Shown: piece after piece, positions 14,335 to 29,400 of the stretch
Numbering within the stretch: the stretch's first letter is position 1
How the letters are laid out: every line of letters starts with the position of its first letter
Assembly (NCBI GenBank): GCA_028274465.1
Contig: CM051456.1
Coordinates: 13,047,745-13,111,744 of the forward strand
DNA: 64,000 nucleotides
Direction: 5' to 3'
Source: Plantago ovata
Lineage: Eukaryota > Streptophyta > Magnoliopsida > Lamiales > Plantaginaceae
Notes under the pieces: generated by a model
What the model saw: only the letters and a program-made list of their open reading frames with translations
What the model was told of the DNA's origin: nothing
Databases searched by the model: none
Made by a program: the position numbers and the translations under genes

Positions 14335-17300
14335 ATGAAGGTAATCGAGAAGATTCACGAGGCAAATGGCGGCTCCGACAGAGTCGTCTTCTCCTTGGAA
14401 TTCTTCCCGCCGAAAACCGATGACGGCGTCGACAACCTCTTCGAGCGAATGGAGCGTATGGTCGCTCACAACCCTACCTTCTGCGACATTACTTGGGGAG
14501 CTGGTGGATCCACCGCTGATCTCACTCTTGAGATCGCCAATCGCATGCAGAACATGATCTGTGTCGAGACCATGATGCACTTGACTTGCACTAACATGCC
14601 TGTTGATAAGATTGATCACGCCTTGGAGACGATTAAATCCAACGGAATCCAGAATGTGCTCGCCCTTCGTGGCGATCCGCCTCATGGTCAGGATAAGTTC
14701 GTTCAGGTTGATGGTGGCTTTGCCTGTGCTCTTGACCTGGTCAGTTTCTACTTCTACTACTACACCTCATTTCAGCTGGTTTGGTTAATTTGTGAGCTCT
14801 GTTATGGCTGCACATAGTGATTGATTCTTCTTCTCTTGTATTTGCAGGTTAATCATATCCGCTCCAAGTATGGGGACTACTTTGGGATCACTGTTGCCGG
14901 CTATCCAGGTTGTTAACCTATATTTGGTCCCTTATTATCATTTTAAATCAACAACAAAATATCAATACCTCATTCTAGAGTGTCTTAATGTTAGACGGTG
15001 CAAATTATGTCAATGTGACTCACACTTGGCTGGTCATTATAAGTTATAAATAACTACTAGTATAATATTTAAGGTGTGTGTGGAAATTTTCGGGATGCAC
15101 TAGCTATTCCTATTGTTTTGAGGTGTATCAGCTATCAATATCAAATCGTTAAGCCATCGAATAAAAGATTTTAACTATGAAGGTTCCTGTGTTGTTGCAC
15201 AATGAACAGTTGTTAGTGGTTGACTATCTGTTTTCTGTAAATCATGCATATCAATTATACATTGTGCTTCATGCTACATTAGCTCATGATCTGTGTTTAC
15301 TATGTTTTCAGGTACCTTGTATATGCTTGTTATCGTGCTGGGACTTGCTATTTCATAATGCTTCCCCCCCCCCCCCCCCCCCTAATATGTTGTTACCTTT
15401 TTTTTTTTTTTTTTCTTTTCTCAGAGGGGCATCCTGATGTTATTCAGGACGGAGCAGCATCTGCCGAGGCATATCAGAACGAACTTGCTTATCTAAAGAA
15501 GAAGGTTCTGTCTATGTTCATCTACATGAATTATATACTTGCTTAAATATATTCGCCTAGGATATTTAGTAGATTGGTGTTGTTTCATTTGCAGGTTGAT
15601 GCTGGTGGTGAAGTCATTGTAACTCAACTGTTCTATGATACTGACATCTTTCTCAAATTTGTGAATGACTGTCGCCAAATCGGGATAACTTGTCCGATTG
15701 TGCCGGGTATTATGCCTATCAACAATTACAAGGGCTTCATCCGCATGACAGGTTTCTGCAAAACAAAGGTGTGAGTTAAACAGTGCAGTTATTATTTTAT
15801 GCTCTGAGGAAAAACTGCTAGATTCGAATTCTAATGCTAACTTGTTGTTGCCTATGAGACAATGTCATAACTACCTTAATGTATATAAAACACAAACCTG
15901 TAGTGTACTATGGACAGTTGGATTAGCATCATACTAACAAATAAGAACTTGATTGGTTGGTGTTCTCTTTGAGGAAATTGCTGTCTGTGGCTTTACTTTT
16001 CCTGGATCACGTTAGAGTTGATAGATTATCAATAAGCTGTGTTTTTATATGATTCAATTTCATTAAACTTCTTATTGGAAAGATTATGTGCAAGTTAGGA
16101 TAGTTCACTATCCCAAGTCATTTTAATAAGTTTAATTCAAAATCTTGGGATGTAAACACCAATCATGGAATTCTAACCAAACTGGAGAACATTTTTTAGC
16201 AGCAGAAGCCAAAATGTGGTTTCTGTGTCATATATGCAATGGTAAAGCTTTCATTTTCTACATTAAGTACATAATTGGATCCAAATGCATTAATCTCTCC
16301 CATAATCCATACCCTATGAAGTGTTGTTTTTGGCTCAGTCATCTCTCCCAACTCTTCCCAGAAATGAAGATAACATTTAAGCACATGCATTCTGGTCAGG
16401 CCTGTATCATAGGACGTATTATATTTATAATTTGTGTGAAGTTTTCGTTTTCGTGAAGATGAAGTTGTCTTTATGCATCTTTTAGCTTCTGCTACATTTA
16501 TGATTATTACAATGCTGTTGAAATACCTCACCACTTACTTATTTACTGTTGTACTGTAGATACCGGATGATATTATGGCTGCCTTGGAACCTATCAAGGA
16601 TAATGAAGAAGCCGTCAGGGCCTATGGTATTCACCTAGGAACAGAAATGTGCAAGAAAATTATGGCTAGTGGCATAAAAACTTTACATCTTTACACATTA
16701 AACATGGAGAAATCTGCATTGGCAATACTGATGGTTAGTTATATAGCTTATACTTTGTGACAAAGTGAAATTTAAACACGAAGGCCAAACCTCACATAAA
16801 ATTAACCATGCAGAGCCTTGGTCTTATTGAGGAGTCAAAAATATCAAGGTCCCTGCCTTGGAGACGTCCGGCAAATATTTTCCGTGTAAAAGAGGATGTT
16901 CGTCCTATATTCTGGTGAGCATCAGTATTGGAAGTTATTTTTCATGTGCTGATTCCCATATGTTTTTGCTTTAATTGTATACTAGTCCACAATTTTATCC
17001 ATCTAGATCCCTTATTTTTTATGGATAATAATGCTAGGGCTAACCGTCCTAAAAGCTACATCTCACGGACCATAGGCTGGGACCAATACCCACACGGTCG
17101 TTGGGGAGACTCCAGAAATGCATCATATGGAACACTCAGTGATTATCAGGTATACACTGCTCATTGCATTCCGGTTTCCTGCACTATAGGCTGGAACTAT
17201 TACCCACATGCTCACTGTAATCGTGTTAAGTGAACTGTACATCGTCTTGTATTATTCTTGAGACCACCAGATATTACTATACTACTTAATATTGCCCACA

Positions 17301-19351
17301 TTGAAATGATTGAAATTTGAAAATTAATCTGCATTATGTAGCAGATGTTACACCCTACATATCCCCATCCTCCCAAACCGCTATCTGTTTTTCTCTTTGT
17401 GGGAACTAGGCTTGTTACAGTAACTGATTTACCTGAAAAGAGTTTTTCTCAATGTTCATGCAAATTGTAATTGTGTGTCTTTCCTTTCCGCTGCTACTTT
17501 TTAGAGTTTTTACCCATGTCTCTGAAGTCTGAATTGGTCAATCTCATACTAATCTATTCAATGTTTTTATAGTTTATGCGTCCACGTTCACGCAGCAAGA
17601 AAATTCTTGAAGAGTGGGTTGTTCCTTTGACAAACGCTGAAGATATTTATGAGGTACTTCTTATTTGCTTAAGTTCATTTTTTTACTTTACACTATCATG
17701 ATTACAATTTCCATTGCTGACAATATTCCAAATGCACCAGAAATTTATGAATTTTTGCCTTGGAAAACTGAAAACTAGCCCATGGTCTGAGCTAGATGGG
17801 CTCCAGCCAGAGACCAAAATCATTAACGAACAGCTTGGTAGCATTAACATGAAAGGCTTTCTCACCATCAACAGCCAACCAGCTGTCAATGGAGCAAAGT
17901 CTGATTCCCCATCTGTTGGTAAATTAATTCTTCTGCTTTTCAACTTGACGTATTCATTCATAGTCCAATGTCATTGGCTTGTTCTTTATTGGCGCCTAAA
18001 AGTTCTGTAGCTTTACGAACATGCTAGTTATAAATTCCTTTGGGGTGGTTTGTTCCCGGAGGGTGCTAATGCTGAATAATGATGACTTTGTTGATGATAG
18101 TTGTCGTCTTGAATTCTGAAAGTGGTGAGAATTGGCCTAATCACAAGGATGGCTGTAGATGATTGATTGATTGAAGTTTTAACAGAGGAATGGAGTTTAA
18201 ATTTTTATTATGATAATACTAATTTGCATCCTGGTTTTTCACGGTGTTTGAAAGGACATTTTATCAGTGTCAAACTCACCCTTAAAAATTAAGAGAGAAT
18301 GTTTCAGAGCGGGAGCAATTTATTTGAACACTGTCGTTTTGTTGAGACTGGAAAAATGTTTCATGACATATTTATTGGGAAATGGTTTTGATCTTATGAA
18401 GTATGACCCTGTTACAAGGCAAGAGGCCTATGAAGGCTCTTAATTCCAATATAAGGTTATTCTGCCCTTCGTTTCCTGGAGCAGACAAACCACTAGATAC
18501 GCTGTTCGCGCTACTTTACCCTGAAGTAGAAGATGTAAATATGCTTTCTGATCTGACCTTATTTGGTGTGAAATTTTGATTTTGCATGATCAATTATGAG
18601 ATATAGTTTTATATGTCATATTGTTGTATATTTTGGGGATACTTCGCAGTTGGCACTGTCCTGCAGGCATTTGTGCATAAACTGCAATATTTCTGTGATA
18701 GTCATAAATACGAGAATACAAGTGTTTAAATGAAGCACCTTGCAATACAACTATAGTAGAGTTAAACAATGACATGAGTATGATCTGTTTACTGTATAAT
18801 TAATTGCAGTCTGTTGATTTGGCTTACTTGGTTTATAGGATGGGGAGGACCAGGAGGGTATGTTTACCAGAAGGCATACTTGGAATTTTTCTGCTCTTCA
18901 GAGCTGTTGAAGGATCTGGTTGAGAAATCCAAGCTCTTCCCATCCCTCACCTACATGGCTGTGAATAAGGAAGGGAATTTGATATCTAATGTTCACTCTG
19001 CTGATGTAAACGCTGTAACATGGGGAGTTTTCCCTGCAAAGGAGATAATTCAACCCACTGTTGTCGATCCTTCAAGCTTTGCAATATGGAAGGATGAAGC
19101 ATTTGAAATTTGGTCCAAAGGATGGGCTACGCTCTATCCAGAATCTGATCCATCCAGAAAAATACTCGAGGAGGTCATTCTTTATATACACACATTTGCC
19201 ATCTCCTCTTCTCCTGAATATTTTTTATTGCATTTTGTTTACTCTTCTATACTGTCTGGATATGCAGGTGCAGAGCAGTTATTACTTGGTCAGCTTGGTT
19301 GATAATGACTACATTGGTGGAGATCTGTTTGCTGTTTTCAAAGATATCTGA
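14335..19351 (+). CDS. MTHFR1: Methylenetetrahydrofolate reductase
   Basis: A cytosolic flavoenzyme that reduces 5,10-methylene-THF to 5-methyl-THF and so supplies methyl groups for methionine and SAM. Exons: 14335-14739, 14848-14908, 15425-15504, 15595-15768, 16560-16733, 16814-16914, 17038-17149, 17573-17653, 17741-17918, 18839-19173, 19268-19351. All phases close, giving 594 aa, the size of plant MTHFRs. The N-terminal catalytic barrel (about residues 1-300) has SLEFFPPKT with the catalytic-type Glu at residue 22, WGAGGST and ALRGDPP (Asp 114). The C-terminal domain includes [18 protein letters not shown] and [17 protein letters not shown] and ends [17 protein letters not shown]. Plant enzymes use NADH and are not SAM-inhibited; that is family knowledge, not read from the sequence. 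The ATG chosen gives the normal plant N-terminus MKVIEKI. Confidence 0.97.
15364..15414. repeat. C19 and T17 homopolymers before the MTHFR exon 3 acceptor
   Basis: A run of 19 C (15364-15382) is followed by a run of 17 T (15398-15414), ending about ten bases before the CAG acceptor at 15422-15424. Together they form an unusually long polypyrimidine tract. Homopolymers of this length are also prone to length error in sequencing. Confidence 0.9.
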
Positions 19352-20409
19352 TGTGATACGGTCATCCTCTATTTTACATACACATACACAATTGTATTTT
19401 GCACAATATGATCTACTATTCTTTTCTATTTCCGGCGCTCAAATAGTTGCGCATATTATAGGTTGATCTAGTGAATCTGTGCGATTTAATACCATGTCAT
19501 TATAGGCTCTACTTGGGGATTCTACAATACCCAAGTTATGGTGTAGACAAAACTTAAAATTTCAGTGTAATTGGTCCATTGCGATCATACTATAGTTGCT
19601 ACTGTATTTCTATTCATTGAAGTTGATGGTCATAAAGTGATTGTTGCCGTCGCTTGTCTTGTACGATAAATTGTATTTGCATACATTATGCTGGTTTGCT
19701 GCTGTAAGGTTCCTTCCCTAAGTGGCTAAGTTCCCATGTTTTGCAGCTACATTGGTTGCTTTGTAGCTTAGCAATTGGTGCTGCATTGTTGTAAATTTGT
19801 AATATAACAAACCAGCACCAACTCTCTTTAAAATTGCTTCTCCCTGAACTTATCTTCCAACAAATCTGAAGTACTCTTGATATAAAATCCAATGCTAGGA
19901 GCAGTGATCTTCAATCTCACTATTGTGGACTCTACTCTTACGATGAAGTGCCCCGTTGAGGGAGCTTTGAAAAAGTGAGGCAAGATGGTGATGGTTCATC
20001 AACTTTTTGCAGAGATTCTGCAATTCTTCAATGCTTCATTTCTTTGAAATGAAGCTTTCACAATTCTTGAGATGTCATGAAACTAAATGAATGGCTGATT
20101 TGGAAATAAATGGAGAAAGGCGGGAAAGGAAAAGAGGAGAGATGGATTTGTTGAAGCTATTATGTTTGGCAATTAGGAGAAGTGAAAGAGGCATCAACTA
20201 AATATCCAGCATAGTTTGGTTCTTGGTCTATCATCATAATGCCCTAATTGTACCTATATGGATATATTTTAGTACTTTTTTTTATTTTTTTAGAAGCAAA
20301 CAGATCATAACTAAACATAATTTCCCAAAACCCTCGCTCTAAGTACGTAAACACGAAACCTCAATTGATTAGTATTTTCCCTCTCATCAGCTGACCTTCT
20401 TCAGCCAGC
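19352..20409. other. Intergenic region between MTHFR and NOV
   Basis: Holds the MTHFR 3' UTR and the NOV 5' flank. No gene is supported on either strand. TATATTTTA (about 20264) and CCCTCATC-rich leader sequence lie upstream of the NOV start, but a promoter cannot be fixed. Confidence 0.6.
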
Positions 20410-23400
20410 ATGTACGGCCAGGGACCGCCTTTCCCTCCCGGCGTGCCACCACCCCGACAGCCGATGCAACAACACTTGAACAACACCAGTAACAACAACA
20501 ACTTATTTCAGAACCCTCTCAATCCTTTCCTCCTCCACCAGAACATTCACCAAAACCTATTCCCCCAAATCAACCCTTACCTCCAAAACCCTCCCCCTTT
20601 TCAACCTCAGTATCCCCCCAACAGATTTCCGCCTCCCCCGAACCATAGCACTGATAATCGCCCCAATAACAATTTGATTATTGAAAAACTCGACAAGGCA
20701 GCCGTAAAAGCTCACCGCGAGCTTCTGTCGTCCAAAGAGAGTGTTTCAGCGTGGAAAGTCTCGCAGGCTGCTCTTTCGGCGGTACACGCGGAGTCGTGGG
20801 AGAGTTTGGGCGTGCAGATGCAGCAGGTGCCGTCGTTGAATCGCCTATTGGCTACTGCAGGAAAGGTATATCAATTGAGAGTAAATATCTCATTCACTAG
20901 CTTTAAGTTTATAATGTCTATCTTTGTCATATTCATATTATACTTGTATCTATTTGTGGTGTGCTTTACATATATTATATGCTAGTATACGCATGTATGC
21001 TTACTATATTTCGAGATTTGCATGGACAGCTTATAATTTGATAATGTTTTCCTGTCAATTGTTACAAAGATCAATTCGTTCATCCACTGTTTTGTTGCGG
21101 TTAGAAGAATCACTTCATTGTATGATTTGGAAAGGGCAATATGTGAGAGTGAGGGCATTAACAAGTTTGAAGAGCTGGAGTTGGGTCCTTTGGTGAGACA
21201 CCCTCTAGTTGTCCACTATTTTGGAGTAACTTCTGATGTGAAACAAGTCTATACAATAACAACAGAGGAGATAGTTTCTTACCTTTCAGAGTTCGTGGAA
21301 ACTCGTAAAAAAAAGGATGTAAATGTCAACTCATTTTTGGAATTTATTTCCGATAACAAGTCTGTCAATGGAGTTGGAAAGCTTTGCGTGCGTATTCAGA
21401 ACTTTGGGTACGTATCTTTTCTTTCTTTTCCTGTATCTATGCTGGAGCCTTGTTCTCTCTATGTGTGTCTCCCCCTCGCTCTCCTTCTGTGTTTCTTTTT
21501 CTGTCTGTGGCCCCTAGTAACACTTGCTAAAGTGTTAACAATTCTTTATCTAACGAACCTGTGCTCTGCAAATCTTTTGGGTGGCTCTATGATGTTTAGA
21601 TAGATAAGTTTATTTGCTATCTCTCATTCAAATAGCGGGTGTGGTTAGTGTTATTCAGCAGAAAGTTATACCTTTAAAATGCTTGTTTGCAACAGCTTTT
21701 TTAGAACTCATTTTTGCTTATTTGTAGCAGAAGCTGCAGAAAGTAACTAGAAACTAATGTTTTCGAAAAAAAACTATGCTATTAACCACCTTAAAAGAGG
21801 CTAAAAAAGAGAAATAAGTTGTTTTAAGGAAGTACCTCCTGAGGTGACTCTCAGTATCACTTGGTACTTTTTTTTTTGCACATGTAGTAATCAGAATCAG
21901 CTGCGAACAGGCATTAAACGATAGTTGCAGTAGTTTGTTGTGTTGCCACTCCAGATGAGGATGAACTTTAGGTAGTGATGTTTTTTCTGAATCAGTTATA
22001 TTGCTTTAAATTGGTAAGGGACTAGTCTTAAAATATGAGTATTCTCTTTTTCTCGTATACGTCACTCATAATGACTAATCATTTACATTATTAAGTATGC
22101 TCATGTTACCTTATAAAGCCAAGGGTTTCAGTTTTCAAACCAGTACTGGCTCCAATACATGAGAAGTACAGAGGATTACAAATACTCTTTTGGTGTTCAG
22201 AGAGCCTCCTAAATAGTTCCGTTTAAAGACAACATGGAACAGCTAAGGCATACCCCCCTGCACAAAGTGCTCCCCTGGCTAAGCAGGGGAGGGCTGGGGT
22301 GTGGTGGGTTGTGTATATTCCATGCTGCCTCACTTTGCATTTATGCATATACACTTTTTCAACAACTCAAACCCCAGAGCAGCTAAACATGGTGCCTGGG
22401 CTTGCTATATGTACAAGGAACACCTAGAATCCTAGTGAATTCCAGTATGAAGCTATATCCTTCTTGGAACCATGAAAAGGAATCATTCTGTAGTGTGGAT
22501 CCCAGTTACATGCAGCTGATTTAGAATTGGATGAAACAATCCCCAACCCCTCTCCGACTGTGTGCATGCATGTTCCGCAAATGAAAATCCTTTTGTCTCG
22601 CCTTAGTTTAACAAAGCATTGAGTTTAATTGTGTAAGATAATATGAACGGGTTGATTTCAATTTTTGTTGTGGATGACATGATATTTTAATCTTCCTTCT
22701 ATGAAAGCCTTCTGGGGTTTTTAATTTTTGCTTAGGCTCCCCCCTTCTGGCAGTCATTTATGGTGATTTATTATGCTTGTCTTCATATTTGTATGATGAA
22801 AAAACTGATCGAAATGAGTTTAATGTGTTCCTCTTAACCAGGTTGTATGTTAGTAAAATTAAAGAAGTGAGGCGTTCAGAAGATACTCTGCTGAGCAAAT
22901 GTTTTGAGAAAATAAACACCAGAGTTGACAAAAAGAGCAAGAAGCGTCCTCTTTTTTCAGCGCAAAAGAAACAGTTGGATGACCATTTTTCTGCAATATC
23001 CCAACGCATCAAGGCCTTTTCTTCAGAAAATACATTTGGTGGACAACACACAATTTTCGTGTCATCAAGTTCAGAGGAGGATGATAGTGAGGATAGTAAG
23101 GAGGAGAATAATGCCCGTAACAACACTTTACCACAGTCAAATCTTAAATCAGACCATGTTAGTAGATGCCCTTACCCTTCAGCAACTGAAGAGAAAACGA
23201 GGTTGGGTTTGACAAGTGACACGGACTTCAGCTCCTCTGCTCCTGATGGCGGTGCAAGATGTAATGTGGAAAATGAGGTATCTAACAGAAAAAGAAGATC
23301 TGAGAATGTGGCTTCCACCAGCTCTTCGTCTCGCAAGCTGCCCAGGAGGGACAAAGTTGATTTAAACCAAAAACATAAGAGCTCAGAGAAGAAGGGCAAT

Positions 23401-26400
23401 CAGGAGATAGATGGCTATTCACTTTCCGATGAGGCATTACAGAGTTTCATTACAACGTGGAAGGAGGCATGCCGGAGCAATAATGCTTCTGAGGTAGTAT
23501 ACATTTCCAAGATCATTGGTAGCAGGTTTATAATGAGTTTTACATCATATATTTTGAGTCACATCGTGTCATCTCTGCATTATACATTCTCTTTGACTTT
23601 GGGGTTGATACGTGTGTTCACATTTTAAACTTGGAAGAGGAAAGGAGTCTTGAATTCCTGAACTATAGAGTAAAACCTTTCTTGTTCTCGACTTTTGGAG
23701 GTCAGGTTTTGGCATTTGCAGTTAATTGCTTTCGGATAGGATGGAAGAGAACTTATAATACATAACGTGTCAACTCCAAAGAGAACATTGCTTGTTATTA
23801 CATTGTGCAATTCATATGCATAATACTAAAAATATATTTAGAGAGACTTGATCTGCCTTTGTACATCTCATACTTGCGAAAGGTTTTGGTTATGAATCTA
23901 ATTAAGGTTCCTCTCTTCATTCTTGTTAATCAATGTTGAATTTGTTGGAGGCATTCCGCTTTATAGCATCATGTGTTGGAATTTGAAGTTATTTCTTGCA
24001 CATTTAGCATTAGCTGATCACCTTTGTATGTTTTTTTGTGCACAATAGGTTCTTGACAGGATGCTTCAAGTCTATAATACAAAGAAAAAGAAGAAAGTTA
24101 AAGCCTTGTTTACTACATTCCCATTCATCGGATTGCTGAAAGCTGCTGTAAGTCTATGTTTTTTGGCTGGATTGCTCAACTACTTGATATATTTATTTTT
24201 TATGCACCTCTACCATGCTTAACTCGTCAAGTAGTATATTTGTTCCTTTTAAAATTTGAAAATATGCAACTTTTGGCAATATAACATATTCTACCATGTA
24301 ATTTGCTCTTAAAGTGATATACAGTCTCAAGAGTGAGACAGGCTTATTTTCTTGTATGGATTATCTTTTGTGTCCTGCGTTTCTTGTTTGGATATATATG
24401 AACAGTTATGGTTTTTTTTGTTCGACTGTTCTCATTTAGGTGCTGAATCAAATGAAAGAAATGTGGTTTGTGTTGCTATTGTTCTATAGAGGGTTTGTAT
24501 TACACTGTAATTTGCAATATGCCCAGAGGTCCTGTCATTTCTTAAGTACAAGCCTTTTATATAAATGTTGATAAAAGGCTTATATCCTTCCATTGACCTC
24601 CCAGTCAATGGTTGTGTATTAATGTTATTCCGTGATTTTGTAAGTCAATCCTGTATGAAGTAAATTTAGTTCCTTTCTGATTTCTGAGGGAAAAGTATCA
24701 TAATGGTAAATAAACAAATATAACTTGTATGTGATTCTACTTCTCCAATTGTTTATTTTTTGTTGAAGAATAGTAGGCACTCTTTACTTGATCTATTCAG
24801 ATTTCAAACTATGCAATTCTGTATGTCAAAGAAAATGTTTCTCGTATCTACTCAAAATAACACTCAGCTTGCAAATGTATACTGTGTTTCATTTCAGTTT
24901 TGCTGTGATCCTGTTAGTAAGATGGTTTCATATAAGTTGCTGTGTTTTCTATCACAGGTCATGTGCATTAATTCAGGAATTTGGGATAATATGTATGATA
25001 CATTCCAAGCCACTGACCAGCAGGGTGGTGAGACAAACAAGTCAGACAGCTCGGCTGATTATATAAGCATTGCTGTTGAACCGGCAAATGAGGGTATCTC
25101 AGCTCCGAGTCTCTTTCAGAACAAAGTTGGTGAGTGACTTGTTCCAGAAATATTAGAGTTAGTAGTTAATGGCCCACATGAATCCTTCTTCAGTATCCAT
25201 CATTGTTTGCAACTATTGTTCTTACTGACTGATGATATTCATCCTTGTTTGCGACTACTGTTGCTGCGATGATAAATGTTTGTATATTATCGGTTCACAT
25301 CGATGTCCAGCCACATGGGTATTTTCTCTGTACTTGGGAAGCTATTATCCTAGTTTCAAACAAGGCTTAGTGCATCCAACGTCAATGCACTCGACCTTAG
25401 AAGATTGAGTCAATTCTTAAGTTCTGTAGATACTATTTTAACCGGGTTCATTCAATAACGTTTGTTTAGTAAATTTTGTATAAGACAATAGAACGTACAC
25501 CTGAGTTATCTTTTTTCCTGAGAGGTTTACATAAATTGGATTCCTGAACTTATTTTTGTATCTCATTTCATGTGTTCATTTCACAGATGTTACAGCTGAA
25601 GATATTGTAAAAGAAATTACTGGATATTTGGAGGATGGCACGGAATATAATGATCTTACTGGGGATAGCAAATTATCTTTCTTGTGGAGGATCTGCAAAT
25701 GCCAGAACTGGCTTATTAAGCGCTACTCGGTCAATGAGTTCGAATCACTAGGTTATGGAGAATATTTTTCGTTTGTAGAGAAGTACATAAACCGTTTGCC
25801 GCATGAATTACAGAAGTTCTTGATCGGAGGAACATATGAAGATGTGGCTTTGGAAGCTCGCTTGCTGCCTCTTCAGCTGGATGTATTATTGTCACAGGCT
25901 TTTAGTAGCTTCTGGGAAAATAAAAATGTAAGCCTGCAGAATGTTTCTGAGCTACTAGTCAGACAATTTCCTTTAGTATGTATGAAACTACTGTCAGGTC
26001 ACCTTACAGAAAGTTCTGTGGATGTCTTGCGGGAAAAAGTATGCAAAGTTACTTCAAATTGTGTCTTATTTTCTACACCGCTGCTAAAGTTGAAGTCTCC
26101 AGCTGATTATAATGATGACCTCAGAGAAGGACTCAACGGTCCATTTACAGCCAAGGATCCAATTGAGGTCTTACTTAAGGCTCCAATGTTGATTGATCTC
26201 AATTTGTGGTCGCATTGGGACCTTTCATTCGCTCCTTCTCTTGGTTCTATTGTGGAATGGTTGTTGAAGGAGGTTAATAACAAAGAGTTGTTGTGTTTGG
26301 TGACAAAGGATGGCAAAGTTATCCGTTTAGACAATTCAGCTACACTGGACTCCTTCTTAAAAGTTTTCATTCGTGGATCACCTTTTGAAACAGCAGTGCA

Positions 26401-29400
26401 GTTACTGTCTTTATATGCCATATATGGTGGTGAACAAAATGTTCCTCTATCACTCCTGAAGTGCCATGCAGTCAAAGCATTTGATGTTATGATTAATAAT
26501 TCACTGGAGATGGAATCCGATGCTACAAATTCACTCCTGCTTGATATGCGGTCCTGTGATCAGCATACAGCTAATTCTAGGAAACACACACCAAGCAATT
26601 TGGACAGCAAGTTATTATTTAACAACAGCATCATTCCAAACGAGACAGATCGAGTTGTTTCAAGATTTATTCTTGATTGTTTGAGTTATCTTCCAATTGA
26701 ATTTTGCAGTTTTGCTGCAGATGTATTAATTGCTGGGGCACAATCTTTTGTCAAAGGAGTGCCTTTGACCATTTTAAATGAATGCAAGCAAATAGAGCAG
26801 CGTCTCATACTTCATGAAGTTGGGTTGTCTCTTGGAATGGTTGAATGGGTCAATGATTCTGATTCTTTTTTATCATCTTCGACAAGTGGATATTCCTCTG
26901 CATCTTCATGCTTGGACACAGTATCTTCTAAGTTTAATGCAAAGCCCCGGATCAAACAAAACGTGTCGAACAAGCATCCCTCTTCAGATGAATTAGTGCT
27001 GGCTAGTGAAGCAGTTCCTCGTGAATTGATTCATCGGCAAGTAAGTAGCAGAGCTGACTTATCTGATGATTCGGCAGCAAATACAGATCACCTTTCTGGG
27101 CTCGATAGTGGAATTGATAATAATCCTGTCAGAGTTATCAAGTCTATTAGGGAAGATGAATTTGGTCTAAATGAAAGTCTCTCTGTCACGGAGAATAGCA
27201 TGCTGAAGAAACAACATGCTCGGTTAGGCAGGGCACTTCATTGTCTCTCACAAGAATTATACTCTCAAGATTCACATTTTCTCTTAGAGCTGGTATGCAG
27301 ACATGCCCATACTCAAGAAATACATAATTTACATGCACATTAAACTTTCACTTCAGAAAAATGACAAACTTTGAAAAAGAAAATTGAGCTATGGTTTTCT
27401 TTTTTTGTTGCTGTTGTCGTTGAATGTTATTAGAACACATTGATAACACAAGTTGTGCTACCTTAAAAAATGAAAGGGGGGGGGGGGGGAATTAGCAGAT
27501 CAGTTGAACTACAGAGTTCCTGTTTGGATTTTTCCTTGACTTCACATTCTTAAACGTACACCGATCAATTCTTGTCGCAATACATCTTTTCATTATTGGA
27601 GTCATATTGTACTGTATATATGCTCATTCTCTAGAGATATTTACTTGTCACTGTTACTTGTAGGTCCAGAATGCTGATGATAATATCTACCCAGGAACAG
27701 TTGAACCCACCTTGACATTCATTCTTCAAGAAACGGGTATCATAATCTTGAACAATGAGAGAGGTTTTTCAGCCGATAATATCAGAGCTCTTTGTGATGT
27801 TGGAAATTCAACCAAAAAAGGCCACAGTGCTGGATATATAGGGAAGAAAGGCATTGGTTTTAAATCTGTATTTCGGGTAACTTCTTTAATGGCATTTTAT
27901 TTTGTTAAATTCCAGCATACAAGCTTTCTCGAATGGTTATGAATATTCTCAAAATTGTATTCCTGTATCTGTAGTGAATTAAATTGCCTTTTTTCCTATC
28001 ACTACTTTTGCATTATTTATTAGAGATCATACTGGAGAAATACCCACCTGATAAATTTGACCAGTGTAAATGTTTCTAACCGAAACAGGTAACTTTGCAA
28101 AGTGTATTTTGGTTTATACTTAATATTAATATGTTACGTTGTCTTTTCCTAGGTAGAAGTACGCCCTTCTCTCTCCAAGAAGAGCCACCTCTTAGTTTTA
28201 AAGAACATTAGCTGTATAAGTTTTGTAGTTATTGTTTCTGTTATATATATACCTTCCACCTCAATGAATTGTTAACATTTGTTTTTGTCCATGTAATTTG
28301 GATGATGTCTTGGGTATATCAGTCTATTACATAACTTGTGGGGCCAAGAATAAAGTAATGGAAAAATTTGAGAAAGTTGTTGGTTATATTTGTTTATTCG
28401 GTAAGTTGTGAGCTTGGGAATAAAAAAAGTACAAATAACTTTGCTGAAAGAGGAACTGTAAAGATTTCAAAATCTTTTCTAGGAGCTTTATTCTTAATTA
28501 AATATTTGTGTGATTAATATCCCCTGCACGGGTCTCTCTATAGCACTCATAGATGGAATCATAGTTTCCTAAAATGATTGATTTCTTCTCATCTACTGAA
28601 ACCACAACTGTCAGATATGCTTGTTGACCGACTGGTGTGTAGTTGTAACCTGAATGTTACGTGTTCATTTACTAGTTCTCTACAAGCTTTCAGTTCCAGT
28701 TCTTACATTTTTTCTCTTGCACTTTCCGGTCTATTTCAGGTTACTGATGCTCCTGAAATTCACTCCAATGGGTATCACATTAAGTTTGACATAACAGAAG
28801 GCCAGATTGGTTTTGTTTTACCAACCATTGTTCCTGCCCGTGATACTGACTTGTATACTAGATTGGCAGTTGGAGATGCTGATTGCATGGATCAGGCATC
28901 GTGCAATACATGTATTGTTCTCCCTTTCAGATCGAACTTGGGAGAAGGCTTCAGTATGAACAATATCATATCAATGTTTTCAGATCTTCATCCATCATTA
29001 CTACTTTTTCTTCATCGCCTTCAATGCATCAAGTTAAGAAACTTGCTTGATGATTCACTCATTGTCATGAAGAAAGAAGTGTTAGGTGATGGCATGGTAC
29101 AAGTTGCTCTTGGTAATGAGAGAATGAGTTGGCTTGTAGTATCCCAAAAATTAGAGGCTGATGTCATTCGTTCTGATGTGCCAACAACAGAAATATCTTT
29201 AGCATTTACATTGCAGGAAACTGAGGATGGAGGATATACACCGATGTTAAAACAACAGCCTGTTTTTGCATTTCTTCCTCTGAGAACGTATGGCCTTAAG
29301 TTTATTCTACAAGGTGATTTTGTTTTACCATCCTCCCGGGAAGAAGTTGATGGTAATAGCCCATGGAACCAATGGTTACTGTCAGAATTTCCTGATTTAT

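Noticed and set aside
16145-16534. Overlapping ORFs of about 100 codons on both strands
   Set aside because: They lie inside MTHFR intron 4, have no domain, and look like chance open frames.
22240-22320. GC-rich block with CCCCTGGCTAAGCAGGGG palindrome in NOV intron 2
   Set aside because: Looks like part of a dispersed repeat, but no ends or target duplication could be defined.
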